From: Allacma fusca
Taxonomy: Eukaryota > Arthropoda > Collembola > Symphypleona > Sminthuridae
Assembly (NCBI GenBank): GCA_947179485.1
Contig: OX359250.1
Coordinates: 15,110,539-15,174,538, forward strand
Length of the DNA: 64,000 nucleotides
Direction of reading: 5' to 3'
The first letter of the stretch is position 1. The number at the start of each line of letters is the position of its first letter. This document shows, in pieces, positions 1 to 12,556 of the stretch. A program made the position numbers and the translations under genes. The notes under the pieces are model-generated. The model was given only the letters and a program-made list of their open reading frames with translations. It had not been told where the DNA came from and did no database searches.

Positions 1-1580
1 CAATTAAAACAAGTCTGCCAATCTTGCATTTTAAATGAGTTGCCAGGATTTTAACGACGTCGGCTTCCTTACCTAGCCCACATGTGCATACGGTGAGCAC
101 AAAATACACTGGAGGATGAAGAAGGTACAGGCACAAAACAGTCACCTATGTAAATAATGAGATAAGTATTTGGTACGCTGACGGAGGCCCGTAACAGGAT
201 AACCATATAGGAAAATTAAATTGCAACGATCCGTGTGTTACAGGGGGAAAAAACAGGACCCTATCTAATATTTTCAAGAGCATTTCCTTCAGTAGAAAAA
301 AAAATCGTTTCCAATAGTATCTATTATTGACACTATATAAAATCCCATCATAGCATCATCATCACTCATGTACTATTTCCTCTGTGGATGCACTTATGCA
401 ACTACTGTATGTACATGTGTTACACATATGCGGGGTTGTGTTAACACCCTTCATTGTCGCCTGCTTCGAAAAACTTTCGACAATTGAAGGATGCTGGCAC
501 TACGACAACCTGTTCGAATTATTGGATGTGGAAATGCCTAAGAGGGAAATGCTCACCTTTCTTTTTCAAGCCTTAGTCTGTCTGACAATCAGCTGTAATA
601 CTATTAAACTAGGAGGGATTTTTCCGCACGCTATCCCTCACACTCTCTATCCAGTTAGGGATTGAGTGTCGTGAGCATCCTACATATAGATATATACATA
701 ATTACATATGTAGGTTCTTGAGAGTGCATGCATTCAAGTCCCACATTTGGAAGCCAAGGTGCATTGAATGATGAAAAGTCTTTTTAACCAATTTTATGAC
801 TGAGGTTTCCTTCCTCAAGTCGTAAACTTCCCCATGTTACTCGCAAATTCAATGAACTTCTTGCATAACTGCTCGTACAACGAGACGATCCGAGCTGGCG
901 GAGACAAAAACATGACAATAAAGTCCCTCCACCATTATCATTACATCAATGGATAGTCAGAGCGATTTTTTCGGGTTTCGTCCCATCTCAAAATAGTACC
1001 ATTTACTCGGAATCACTCAAACGGCTTCATAAACTTGGAACTCTTTGGAAACCATGAGGCTTTATGTGATCAAAATATTCTCAAATTTGACTCTGCATTT
1101 CTACAGAGGTTTTGCATTACTATCTCAGGGTATATTTTTACACAAGTAAGGGCCTCCAGCCTTCTAAAGGAATTTCCCCATGACTGTAATAGAACTCGGG
1201 TAAGGATTTCCGAAATCTCTCCAAAACTCTACCTATTGACTCCCTCCGAGGATAAAAGTCATAAGATTGCACTCAGCTCATTTTTCATGTCGAGTCATCT
1301 GACTACCCTGGAAATGTCAATTTGTTCTTTTGAAACCTCTAGGAATTTTTTTTATTCTTGTAGACAGACAATGTAAGACAAAGTAAATCAGCAGATATAC
1401 ATTTATTGAACAGTCGGACCATTTCTCAAGTGCATTGCATTATTATTGGTTTGGCTAATCATGAGCAGGGAATAAACGATTCTTTCATACTTGGCCTCCC
1501 ATTGTCAGTCTTGCTCAAAAAATTTTCAACTAGTACGTGCTTGTCAGTACCCTTGGTGTTGTAGTAGCTATACAGATAGG

Positions 1581-1622
<42 letters not shown>

Positions 1623-2002
1623 CAATGGAGTAAGTTGATTAGCCATAGTCATAATACCGCTCTGATAACTTTGTTTTGTCCCATTTCCTCCGGAATGTCA
1701 CGATAATAGCGCATGGTAGTAAAGTGAAATTGATATGGTTAAGCACCTCACTCTAGTAAATGTAACTCTTCACTGGGAAACTTGGAGGAATGGAGGAAAA
1801 AAAAACTTTTTGGCGTTACGTAACGTCTTGGAAAGCTTAATGGTCTGATGTGTGTATGCCTTCTTCCCTACAGTAATGATAGGATTTCAGCTAAGATTTT
1901 ATACCTACACAGAGACTCCCTCTCAACCTTTTTGTTAGTATAGGTATGATTTCAATCATGAGCGACTGATAACATTAAATTGCACCACCCAAATCATCCC
2001 AG
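1..2002. other. Stretch without a supported gene
   Basis: Only short ORFs occur (384-665 and 1035-1376 on the plus strand), without recognisable domains, plus the (AG)n tract at 1584. Confidence 0.5.
1584..1619. repeat. (AG)n microsatellite
   Basis: Eighteen uninterrupted AG units. Confidence 0.97.
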
Positions 2003-2723
2003 TCAACTTCCCTGGGCTTGTACATACCTAAAGGAAGGAGCGAGAAGGTGCAGGAATTGGAGGAGATATTGGAACTGCACAAGTTTGGTTTTTGTCGCAG
2101 TATCATCCAAAGTAAATGCCACTTCTGCCAAGTGGAATGTAATAAGCTTAACAAGTGTGGAATTATATTGTGTAAGTATATTAATAGCACGGGGACTCTT
2201 CTGTACATTTTAGAGGAGATTCCGAGACTGGGACTTACATTCATACATTACAGACATACATTAGAGTTGCATATATACATACACATGAATGTCCTCTGAC
2301 TCTGGATATCTACATATTACGCTCATCATATATAGCAAATAGCACTATAAAACATTACTTTATATCTATTCGTCAGTAAAAATAGAACATGCACCCTGTG
2401 CATGGTAATATAGGATAATGATGAGGTTATGTGTATGTAAATGGTCGGCACGTGTGTGTCCTGTCTTGACTCCTACCGTATTCCAGCCCATGTTGTCGTC
2501 TCTCTCTTTCTCTCTCTCTCAACATGTAAACTTTTCAATAGTTTTTCATTCCGAGCTCCCCTGCTCAGAGTTATACATAGATAGATACATATGAACCCGG
2601 AGTGTAAAAAGATAGCATCAACTGTCCTTTTCATTTTCAGCTATCTGTCAAATGGGACTAATTCAGGATGGGCTAATGATAGGTAAAACCCGCTTGGAGA
2701 TCTGTCCCCTGTATACTAGTTAA
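2003..2723 (+). CDS. Possible two-exon C-terminal gene fragment (unrecognised)
   Basis: Candidate exon 2003-2171 follows ATCCCAG and ends at a strong donor, T|GTAAGTAT. A strong acceptor at 2640 (TTTTCATTTTCAG) opens candidate exon 2641-2723 in the matching phase (1), ending in TAA. The join gives 83 aa that look coding: an acidic helix-like stretch (SEKVQELEEILELHK), then a cysteine cluster (CRSIIQSKCHFCQVEC) and a tail ending PLYTS. I recognise no domain and see no upstream exon or start. The phase match and the consensus sites are the support; chance remains quite possible. Confidence 0.25.
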
Positions 2724-5452
2724 TACCAGATTACTAAAGCAATTATTTGATGTATTTATACCATTGATAATTATTAGTAGAGCTAGTAATGTAAAGACTA
2801 ATTATAGCTCAGGTAGTCATATCATGAGCAGAGTCCCGTGAGAATTTTGTTAATAGAGAGTCAAAGTTAGAGTCTCTGGATTTATTGAGGCGGCTGATGG
2901 CTCAAGTTTGATAAGTAAATTTATTTTCGAGGGTTAAACTCCTATAAAAAAAATTATTTGCATTATGAAATCGGGAATTAATAGGCAATGGCTGAAGGAG
3001 CTACTTACTATCCTTGCTGTAGACTGACAATGAGACAGATTTTTATTTGTATTTCAGTACAAATGTAGTAGTGAATGGGTTTATTGGAATTGCTGGATAT
3101 TTTAAGTATCCATCATTTCAATGGGGAGGAAGAAAAAAAATAGAACTTATAAAAATAAACATTTTTGTGGCCTGCTGAGGGATGAGTTAGTAATGGGAAA
3201 ATAAGGCGTACGTCATTTTGATGACTTATTGTACGCTGTTTTTTATTTACGCACGTGGAGATTTTTGTCCCTTATTTAATCATTAGTTTGTTGAGTTATA
3301 ACTGCGGGAAAGTTTATTTGCATTATATATTTTTTACAATAGAAACATCCATCAGCAGTGTAGAAAAAATGATTTTTACTCCACGTGCCAGGGCTCCCAC
3401 AATGGATACATATTTTCCGTGTATTCTCACCCAATGAAACAAGTATCGATTAAGGCACTCCATCAATTCAGTGGGGATCAATAGACTTGAACTACATTTA
3501 AAATGGGCAGATGGGGCTTAGCAAAGATTTCCCACAACTCCATAAAACAATGTCACTAATAGCTACCGTAGAGCATGGTAATCCGTTTTTATTGAGCAAT
3601 TCCGTGGGATTTTTATTAAGAATTAAGACCAGGTCCGGTTTGCTCCTTAGCCACAGGTTAATGCGTAACCGAGTGTCGGACTTTAAATAAAAATCCTTTC
3701 GTTACTGGTAACTCGTGCAGTAATAAATTCCACTTATCTCTTATATAGCGAACCTCCAGCGTGTACTCACTTATTATATGAGTGGATGAGACATATAGCC
3801 TTATCTATAGTCTGCTGGTTCTACAACAAGTAGCTTCATACTTGCATACATACGTAGATACATACATAGATATAACAAATGTAATGTAACATACAAAAAA
3901 AAACTGAGTTCTCAAGTTTGGCCTTGTCTATAACTTGATTCGGGGAAACTACAGTGTACGCTGAAGCACGTCATGCACGTGGAGAACCATCGCAATAGTA
4001 AACTTGTGAAGACGTCAAGGTAGCGGGTCCTGATGGACTCATATCAACATTTCATTTTTATCCCGAGAAATCCCATTTAAATTTTGTAGCGATTGCATTA
4101 GCGTAATTATTCAGACATACTATTTGTGTAAGGCGCAAGTTCAACTCACTGAGTGAGTCTCTCACTCGGCCACTACTACACTACTACAACTGATCTGATG
4201 GAGGAGGCGTAATTTCATGCTAATTAATTACGTTCCCATGTCTTGCTTCGTGTATCAGCCCACAATTTTGCCTGTAGGGCAAAAGTAGTGTCCTTAGAGC
4301 TCAAGTCTTGTCTAACACTACACTTCTTTTTTTTTTTTTTAATTCTTATAAGTGCAGAAAGCAACGTCAAGGTAAACATTATGTAAAGGTATGGTTGTTG
4401 TATGCATTTGAAACGGAAAAGTGCATGTGTGTAATCGAGCTATGTACGTATGTATGTACGTCACACGACAAACCATGCCCTGGTGTCAGCAAGGAAATGA
4501 TAGGTAATGGTAGATAGAGTACCAGAATACCTGTTGTGCTTGCGTAGGGAAGTCCATATCTGAAATTACTTTCGCCTTGATTATAATAAGCACATTGTTA
4601 TACATATGGAAAGATCCTAATGCATACGAAATGTGTGGTGCGGGTCCCCATGGACTCGTTCTGGACTCTCCTCCTACCAGCCCCATATCTTTCATGTACA
4701 TACATATGTACAGTACCTCCAATGTTTATCTGTAGCAAGATACGGATGCACCATACCTGAATAAATTCCAAGTAAAAATCTCAAACTGTGACAACAAAGA
4801 ATGATGAGGTTTTTCTGGCCAGTCATCAAATGCTACAGATTTTCCTGCAACCTCATCTTTCTCAATACAAAGTACTATGTATGTATCTAACAGGCGGAAT
4901 CCCAACGTGGAATGAGTAACGTATATTGACTTGGGCAATGAGAGTTAAGTCATTACATTGTATGCTAGTGCTATATCTTTGAATTGGGATTTCTATGAGG
5001 ATGCATAGGATTTACATGGTCCTATTTTATATTCCCATTTTTAGACTGACAACTTTTTTACAAGTAAGGCTTAACTTATTTATCCCATGCACGTCATCCT
5101 GGAAATAAAATTCCCACTGTTGTGCAATCTTTTGTATCTTCTAAGTGCTGGAGTTATACATGCTGAAGAATAATCTTCAAGAATCTCAACTCTCATTGTG
5201 CTCTGCACCCCAGGTTTGGCCCCACACTTCCCTCAAATATTAATAGAAGCTGTATGCAGTAGACCTGTTGTCAACCTCGGGCTTCATTGGAAGTGGAATT
5301 AGAGGTGAATTGGCAATCCCTGCAAAAAAAATAAAAAAAAATAAAAAATAGATAAATAAAAATTGCACGACAGCTCCTGCGAAAGGAATTGTGGAGGAGC
5401 TTCTGAGAAACACTCAAAGGGATGTGAAAGAGCTGGTGGAGACACAACCACG

Positions 5453-5520
5453 TCTCTTATGTATCTATGTATGTACATATGTATGTACATAAGAGATCCT
5501 GAACTGGTACTCAAGTACCA
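5453..5520. repeat. Nested inverted repeats
   Basis: TCTCTTATGTA (5453-5463) and TACATAAGAGA (5486-5496) form 11-bp arms around a TATG/CATA core. Immediately downstream, TGGTAC-TCAA-GTACCA (5505-5520) is a second small hairpin. It may be a remnant of a foldback element or a slippage product of the TACATA tracts common in this genome. Confidence 0.6.
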
Positions 5521-5960
5521 ACTGGTGGATCTCACACATACACACGCAACCTATTGGCATTGACTGGGGGGAAGGGAAATACTTCCAAGTATCTGGATGC
5601 ACTCATGTGTAATCTAATACTGGGAGTTGCAAAGATAAACAAGGTGGATTGCCTGAGATTCCGCAACCTGCTATGGGTACACCTCTCCCGGTGCTTATTT
5701 TTCCCATAAAATTTTTGCACAAACAAACCAAGGGAGATTCACCCTGAGTACTCCGGACAGGACAAACAAATAATAGGAGTGACAAAGCTTCAAGGTTAAG
5801 CGGCCGTCCCTTTTCTGTACTTATGTTGAGCATAATATAGAGGTTGGTTAGGGTTGCGAAGAACTGCGATTTCTTTCCCTTCCTTTCTACAGTATCTGTA
5901 TTCCTATTATCACATATTTATCTCATCCGTACCTTTACATTTACTTACCTTGCTGGGCTT

Positions 5961-5977
5961 TCGGCTGGGATCGGACC
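5961..5977 (-). other. Pol III B-box-like sequence (possible SINE fragment)
   Basis: On the minus strand the sequence GGTCCGATCCC differs by one base from the tRNA/SINE B-box consensus GGTTCGANNCC. No A-box or tRNA fold was found upstream, so it is at most a truncated SINE. Confidence 0.15.
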
Positions 5978-8250
5978 TGAGACTATTCCTAGGATTTTTT
6001 GAAAATACTTCAATATAATTATTATTACTCAGGTTATTTTTTGCCCGGGTGTGAGACCCTGTCTATATTTTTGTTATGGTGTCTCAATAAACAATGGGTA
6101 CGTGGGGACACTCTGGACGTCCATGAATGACACTGTTACTTTTACTTATACATAGGGTGTGTGTGTGAACGACCCGAAAATAACGACGTTAATTCCTGCT
6201 AAAACTGCATAAAATAACTTGGTTGTTTATTTTAACAGGAATATGCAACGTCAGACTGCAGGTAGTATGTAGTATGAGGGAAAAGGCATGGGTTGGGAAG
6301 TTCCGTGACTATAGTCTACAGTAGTATAAGTACGTCCGTGGGTACATATTTTTTCATGTGGAATGATATTGTACATGTATAACTACATATACATATATGG
6401 GTTGGGAGCTCTGGGGCTAACGTTAGGGAAATATCACTTCCTCCGCCTGATCCAAAGGACGTACATACATATATGTATGTATGTAGTAGTGGAAATAGCA
6501 TGTGCAAAATTGCCAAGGTCGCTTTCCCCCTTACCGCTCGACTGCCTGCATTTGTGAAGGCAGAGCCTGATGCTGTTACTGGTAAAAAGGACGTGGAGCA
6601 TTGGGGATTTTTGCACAGGGTCCTGTGTATCTATACATACGCACACTGACTGGTTCTCTTGTTTATCACTGGCGTTGTGGAAATGTCCCAACATATATTC
6701 CTTTTTCGCAGTGACTACTACAGTACTCAGCCCCACGTCTACTCGCCATTGATACACTCCCAGCTACAGTTACAACTGAGGTACAGCGTTACGGATGCCT
6801 CTTCCTGCAAGGTTTTTGCCAATATTTGCAACCTTTTATTAAATGGTGCTGTGTGCTGTCAGATATGTAAGTCCGTATGACTTACATACCTCAGTTCTCC
6901 TGTCTCTCCCCCTCTCCCATGTAATAAAGCTCTGGCAAATGAACTCAACCTATGTTGCGTTAAGAGAGGTCAAGAATTTTCCAGTTTTTTTTTGCGGCTC
7001 TCCTTTTCGCTTACACAAAACCATTACACATATGCACATACTATAATAGCAGGCTCAATGAGTGCTATCCGGCAGTGCTTGATTTCTGCATAAACCTCTT
7101 TCTGTTTGCCTTTTTTTTCCTTGTGTTCTCTCCCCCCCCCCCTATGGTCTCTAACTTCTCGAAGTTTCAGTCGTAGTAAGTGTTTTGAACATCCCTGACT
7201 TGATTTTTGTTGTCCTATCCCAGCCATGCAAACCCTGCATTTGGGAGAGATACTCTTATTACAATTGTGAGCATACACTCACGGTGACTCTACATGCGAT
7301 TCTCTGTAGACAGACACATGCACTGTTGTAGTTAGTTGTACAGTCCTGCTGTGTGAAGATTCTACAGTCGTTAAGTCACAGATAAACTCCCCTTCTGTGA
7401 ATTCCGATATGTAACTCTTGGGCTGATAGGGGATAATTACAAGGAATGTTTTGCAACTAGACAAACCATAATTTCTGTAGTTTCCTGTTGTGCCTATGTA
7501 TATAAGGGATGTGTGGATTTATTTATTAGTTTTGCACCGAGCTGTTAAAACCTTCCCAAATGGTATTTCCCATTTGCTCCATGTACATAATTATGTATAC
7601 TTTAGTTGACTTGAGAGTCATTTGAAAAGCTACTTAAGGTGTATCCGAGGATATAATTATATCAGCTCAGTAATAGTAGGACAATTCATTGTAAGTACAT
7701 ACAGCCTTATAGGCATAGTCATACATGTATGGAAATCCTGTCAGCATTAGATACATACTCGCAATATAATTTAGCTACTGGTAAGGAACTATTATAGATA
7801 AATATGTATTGCTACAGGGCTATACGCTACATATACATACAATTAGGTACATACATAGCAATTTCGCATCATTGCTCGCAAGTTAGAAGATTTTGACGAC
7901 CCTTGCAGCTACAGCCCCCACGCAGCATTGTACACATGCAGAGAGAGTTGCAGTCAAACCTTGAGTTTGGCCTTCGTTGTAAGTATACGATAAACCAGCC
8001 CATAAGCTCTGCTGTTCAAACCCTACCTCAATAGGAACTCGAGTGAGAACAACGGAGCCACTATTGAAGATGTGGATGAGTCCTGTGAGGAGGACAGAGC
8101 TAGTGATAAGTACTGTAAATGGCATGTAATTATATGAGTATTAAAACCAGACGATGATTTGTCTGCCCTATCATTAGTCATTCCACGACTCAACGAGCAA
8201 TGCAAACTCTAGGTTCGGGTTGGGACTCTCCAGGTACAATTAGTGTGAAG

Positions 8251-8311
8251 CCAATATCTATGTATAGTTTCCATATTGCAGAGGTCCACTGAGGAAAGAC
8301 ATAGATATTGG
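8251..8311. other. 61-nt imperfect hairpin, pre-miRNA-like
   Basis: Arms CCAATATCTATGT (8251-8263) and ACATAGATATTGG (8299-8311) are perfectly complementary over 13 bp. Inside them TTTCC (8268-8272) pairs with GGAAA (8293-8297), then CAG with CTG around a 7-base loop. The result is a foldback with small internal loops. Neither arm matches a miRNA I know; a small foldback transposon is another explanation. Confidence 0.45.
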
Positions 8312-9691
8312 TATTTATCAAGTGTGTTGACGTTCCCCAGGTTGGACATTCTATCCATATGAACGTCCCAAGTACCTTGTGAGTGATAACTCCTTGGGTT
8401 TATTTTGCATAAGAATGTTCCAACGGATAGGCTTGTGCACGTATTTTATTACAACTCTCTCTCCGTAGACAGAAGTTCAGGTTACTCAAAGGTTTACGCT
8501 CGTCCCTCCCCATCCTTTTACTTTGAAACAGTTATATGGACTGAGTCACTTCTTGCTAATTTTTTCCCCAAAACTTTGACTCCTGTTAGCACATAATAAG
8601 ACTTTACTGGATTTTCTCACACAGAGAGTGCCACTGGGTTGTTTACAACGGAAACTTGTTTACAAATCTCCCTGGAGATAGCATGAATGATTAATAGCAC
8701 GATGAGTAGGTATAATACGTAATTGAGTCGAGAGCACACACTCATATTTAGTTATGAAGGAAAAGGAGTAAACAAAAGTTTATATTTTTCTCCCTCGACT
8801 CCGTCCTATGTACATATAGAGTTAATTGCAAGGTTGTTTTTTTCATGTCGGAGTCGGAACGAAACATTTTGAGGGTTGACAATGCAATATGTACACCGAG
8901 CCCGTCCTGCCATATAAAGCGTGGGTAGCTCTTATGTATGAACTGTTTACAGACTATATGATACAGATTGTGGCAAAACATACAAATGTATTATGGATCG
9001 TTAGATTTTTGCACTATCATTCCCTTTGGAAGGATAGGATTGTTTTCCCAGAGCGAGTCTCTTAAACTATGGCATCTGTGAGGACTCTGTGAGTGAGAAA
9101 GTTGGGTCAATACCGTACTGAATTTATGGTGTTATCAACTTTATTTTTTCATGGCCAGTACAGATCAGTATCACGTATGCAGACAGGATATTACACTGTA
9201 TGTATACGTAAGTTACAGGGAAGGAAGAGATATCATGGCGGATAGTGGGTGTTGCTTTTTGAGAATGTAAATATTCCCTAGAAATGACATGACTCATGTT
9301 TACGTAAAGCTATGAGAGAGCTTCGACTGAGTATGGATTCCTGCCAGTTGTTGCCCCAAAGTTTTGTTTAATGTCTGTTTATGCATCCTGTTACTGATGT
9401 CGACTTCATAGGAATCAAATTGCGTGAGTATATAGCGGACTTGCTATGACAAGTTTTTTTTTTTTTTTTTTTTGAGGGGAACTCACACAAAATAGGGACG
9501 TGCAATGACATTATGTAAGTGCATTTGGAAATTAATTGACTTATGTATCCACATAAAATATTGTATTTAAATAGGCCATTGCCACATTTCCCGAACGTTC
9601 ATCAACTTGTGACTCGTAAGTTAGCACACTATTTGCTTTTTAAATTTCTCCTAATGCAATAGTTCGAAGTACAAAGCCGTCCCTCCTCCAC

Positions 9692-9720
9692 GTGTGTGTG
9701 TGTGTGTGTGTGTATGTGTA
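9692..9720. repeat. (GT)n microsatellite
   Basis: About ten GT units followed by degenerate TATGTGTA. The tract directly follows a CTCCACGTG motif at 9686. Confidence 0.93.
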
Positions 9721-10842
9721 TATGTGCGTATGTAGTCTTTGCTATAGTTAAAACAGAACAATTGGGCTCAATGTGCCAGTAATAAAATTTTAGCTTTCTA
9801 TTAAACTCGTCCGCACATTGTTCAATGAGGATCCGTTATTGATAACTATTACAGAGTGACTAACAGTTACGATCCATACTGCCATTAAATTCACTAAGAG
9901 TGTCATTTATGTCATTATTATTAATGCTCACTTTTTCATACAATGTTCAAAGGATTCCCTCCACGTGGAAATCGTTGAGATTATTTTCATCCCTTTCAAT
10001 ATGAAAATAACCCATAATTTGACAATTTAGTCTTCAGGGCGTCATCATTATTATAAGGAGGGTCACCGTGAAAAAAAACTCTCTCATACATAGCTCTAAA
10101 TCCTACACAATTTGAAAGGTTCCTTTTCCCTTGAATCAATCATCAGGAAGTGTATACTTACTATCTAAGTTTATATGTATTTAAGTATTTAAGTATCTAC
10201 ATATGAAGCTCTTACACTCCTTTAGAAAGTCTAAACAAAGTCCTGGTCAGGAAGAAATGGATTGTGCAGAGGGAAAAGTTGGAGCTGATTCGAGTCGTTG
10301 GTAAAATCTAGAACTTTCACTTGGTGTGGTTGGCAAACCCAGAAGGATGAGTATACCTCAAGTTCAAACTGAAGGAGCTAGCAGACCCTGAAAAGTGAAC
10401 TGGTGAGTTTGTAATAGGATGAAGGTAGGTGGATGAAAAGTAGAGCCACACGTGTAAATGGCTCTTCGGGAGAGTTACATGGACTACGTTGGAGAGAGCA
10501 GGTTCTTCAGGCTGGAGTGGATGGAAAGCTATTACGTGAGAACCTCAAACCATTCAGATATGTTCCACTTTCAGAGTCAACGCTGGCCTTCTCATTTCCA
10601 CTGTTGTGGAGTATCAAGTAGGTTGAGTGCAGATTGGAGGATTTTCCTCGGTCCTATGCCTACAATTTCCTCTTTGTATACACCTCACCTCCTGATGATG
10701 ACGAGGACTTACCAGCCTTGCAGTTTCCAGTGCTTTCATGGGAGAAAGTTATTTGGCCTCAATACTAACCAAGTCAGGCACTGATGGCCTGTGGCGGATG
10801 GATCAATGGGACGCTAGATAGATGGTTTTTCAAAAGCACACT

Positions 10843-10846
<4 letters not shown>

Positions 10847-10877
<31 letters not shown>
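10847..10877. repeat. (CT)n microsatellite
   Basis: Fifteen CT units without interruption. Confidence 0.97.
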
Positions 10878-10879
<2 letters not shown>

Positions 10880-11070
10880 GAAATAGCTTTAATTCGTTTA
10901 CTCAAAACCAGGAGCATCATAATGGATGCTATTGAGGGTTGAGGCGCATGACTTTCACGGGACATCAATTCTATTTGAAAAGTACTCCCAAACTTTTCAT
11001 CCTGTTGTCAGGTCGTATGCACTTGTGAAGTCAGCAAGGTCATGAATAAACTATGATTAGTGAACTGATG

Positions 11071-11476
11071 TCAGATGTATTTTTTTCCCGCATTTAATAA
11101 GATTTTACACGGAGTTTTTCTCCTCCGGATTTCTGCTGCACTTAAAACATCTTGTACGGGAGGATCTGTGGATGTATCTACATATGTATGAACTTTGATG
11201 CTTTGTTTAACTAACTCATATGACTGACTCCTTTTCTTGGTATCTTCTGCCTGGGATGTTTTTAACAAATAATTCTCTGTAGGATCTTACATTGATTTTT
11301 GTAATAGGTTCTTCTTCAAAGTTTTTTAGGATTTCTTGCTCTACTTTTAGGAATGGCCTACATGAGTAATATGAGAAATGCTCTGATGCTCTGATGACAG
11401 GGATGCTTGGCAATGTACACAGGACTGAATCATCTGGTCGGAGGTAGTCATATATGAGTAATGAGATATGAATCAT
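11071..11476 (-). pseudogene. Possible broken coding sequence in two frames (unrecognised)
   Basis: Two overlapping minus-strand frames read protein-like. The upstream frame (11476-11216) includes VEQEILKNFEEEPITKIN. The second (11286-11071) includes TKKRSQSYELVKQSIKV and AAEIRRRKTPCK and ends in TGA. The switch near 11270 could be a frameshift or a small intron. Neither frame has a domain I recognise; an old transposon or gene remnant is possible. Confidence 0.15.
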
Positions 11477-11545
11477 TGATGATTACGGGAATAAGATGAA
11501 CGTGCACGGATTCTGACATGGGATGTATTTTTTGAATAATAAATT

Positions 11546-11555
11546 TTTATTTATT
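11546..11555 (-). terminator. Tandem AATAAA cluster, possible distal Kr-h1 polyA site
   Basis: Two overlapping AATAAA signals on the minus strand (AATAAATAAA) lie where the AT-rich, strand-skewed tract downstream of Kr-h1 gives way to ordinary sequence. This could be the end of a very long 3' UTR; it is inference from composition and position only. Confidence 0.2.
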
Positions 11556-12523
11556 TAATATTTATATGATCATGATTTTCATTATTATGTCTGTGTATTC
11601 GGTACATGTGTGGCCATGTATCATTTTAGGTAAAGTTATCTTAATATTTTGAACACATTCAGCAGACTATGTTGACAAAAATAAAGCTGTCTCCCCATTA
11701 ATTTGGTTTTTTGGTATCAGTTCCAAATATTCCTTGATAATAATAAACCATTAATACATAACACTATCTCATTGTTACAATATTACTAGACTTTTTTAGT
11801 ACGAGTTTATCATTTACAACAGTAGTAATAAGTTTTATAGTTTTTTTTCACAGTTACAACATCCACCCTCGTGATTAATCATTGTACTCACTCACAACAG
11901 CATAATAATCAACCACGCATCATCTTTACTCAGGTTGTTTCTCACGCAGCTACGTAATGTGTCAAGTACTGAGAAATCAAGTATAGTTCAAAGTAGTTCT
12001 CAGAAATAAAGAGAAAACAAAGGCAGTAATGATTTTAGGAATCTAAACAAAATTCAGCAACAGTTCCAACAAAATCCAATCAGAAGGGACTCTACAAGAG
12101 TCACCTGAATTGAAGGACAGCGCAAAAATTGAAGCTATATGGACAAAAGTTGAAATTTTTTAAAAATGATTAATCGTTCAAGATTCCAAGTGAAATAAAA
12201 AAACATGTGAGAATATTGTAACATATTTTAAGAACTATCGTCACATTTTTAGGCAAGAGTTCATTCCTCATTTTTATATATTTCTCTAATAGAGCATTCA
12301 AATGCAAGCTTTAAATTACATCAAGAGCAACAACAACATCCACCATTAAAAATTATTTTCATAAATTAATAACTGAGTTCCTATGTACAAACTCGTGTCG
12401 AAATCTAAAATATTTGATTAAAAAAACCAACTCAACCTCACATCATCCCTCATGTGCTCCCACACAAGGAGTTGCATCATCCCAGGAGACGTGAGGCTCG
12501 ACTGTAGAAAAGAACACTCGTAC

Positions 12524-12556
12524 TCAATAATAATAATAATAATAATAATAATAGTA
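12524..12556. repeat. (AAT)n microsatellite
   Basis: About eleven AAT units, within the AT-rich tract downstream of Kr-h1. A second AAT/ATG-rich stretch lies at 13320-13380. Confidence 0.95.

Larger units (their letters stand above)
2724..11070. other. Stretch without a supported gene
   Basis: It holds three CACGTGGAG/CTCCACGTG motifs within 733 bp (3252, 3379, 3976), two more at 9686 and 9959, the foldbacks at 5453 and 8251, a poly-T and two microsatellites. Short frames at 10433-10784 are unrecognised. Confidence 0.5.
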
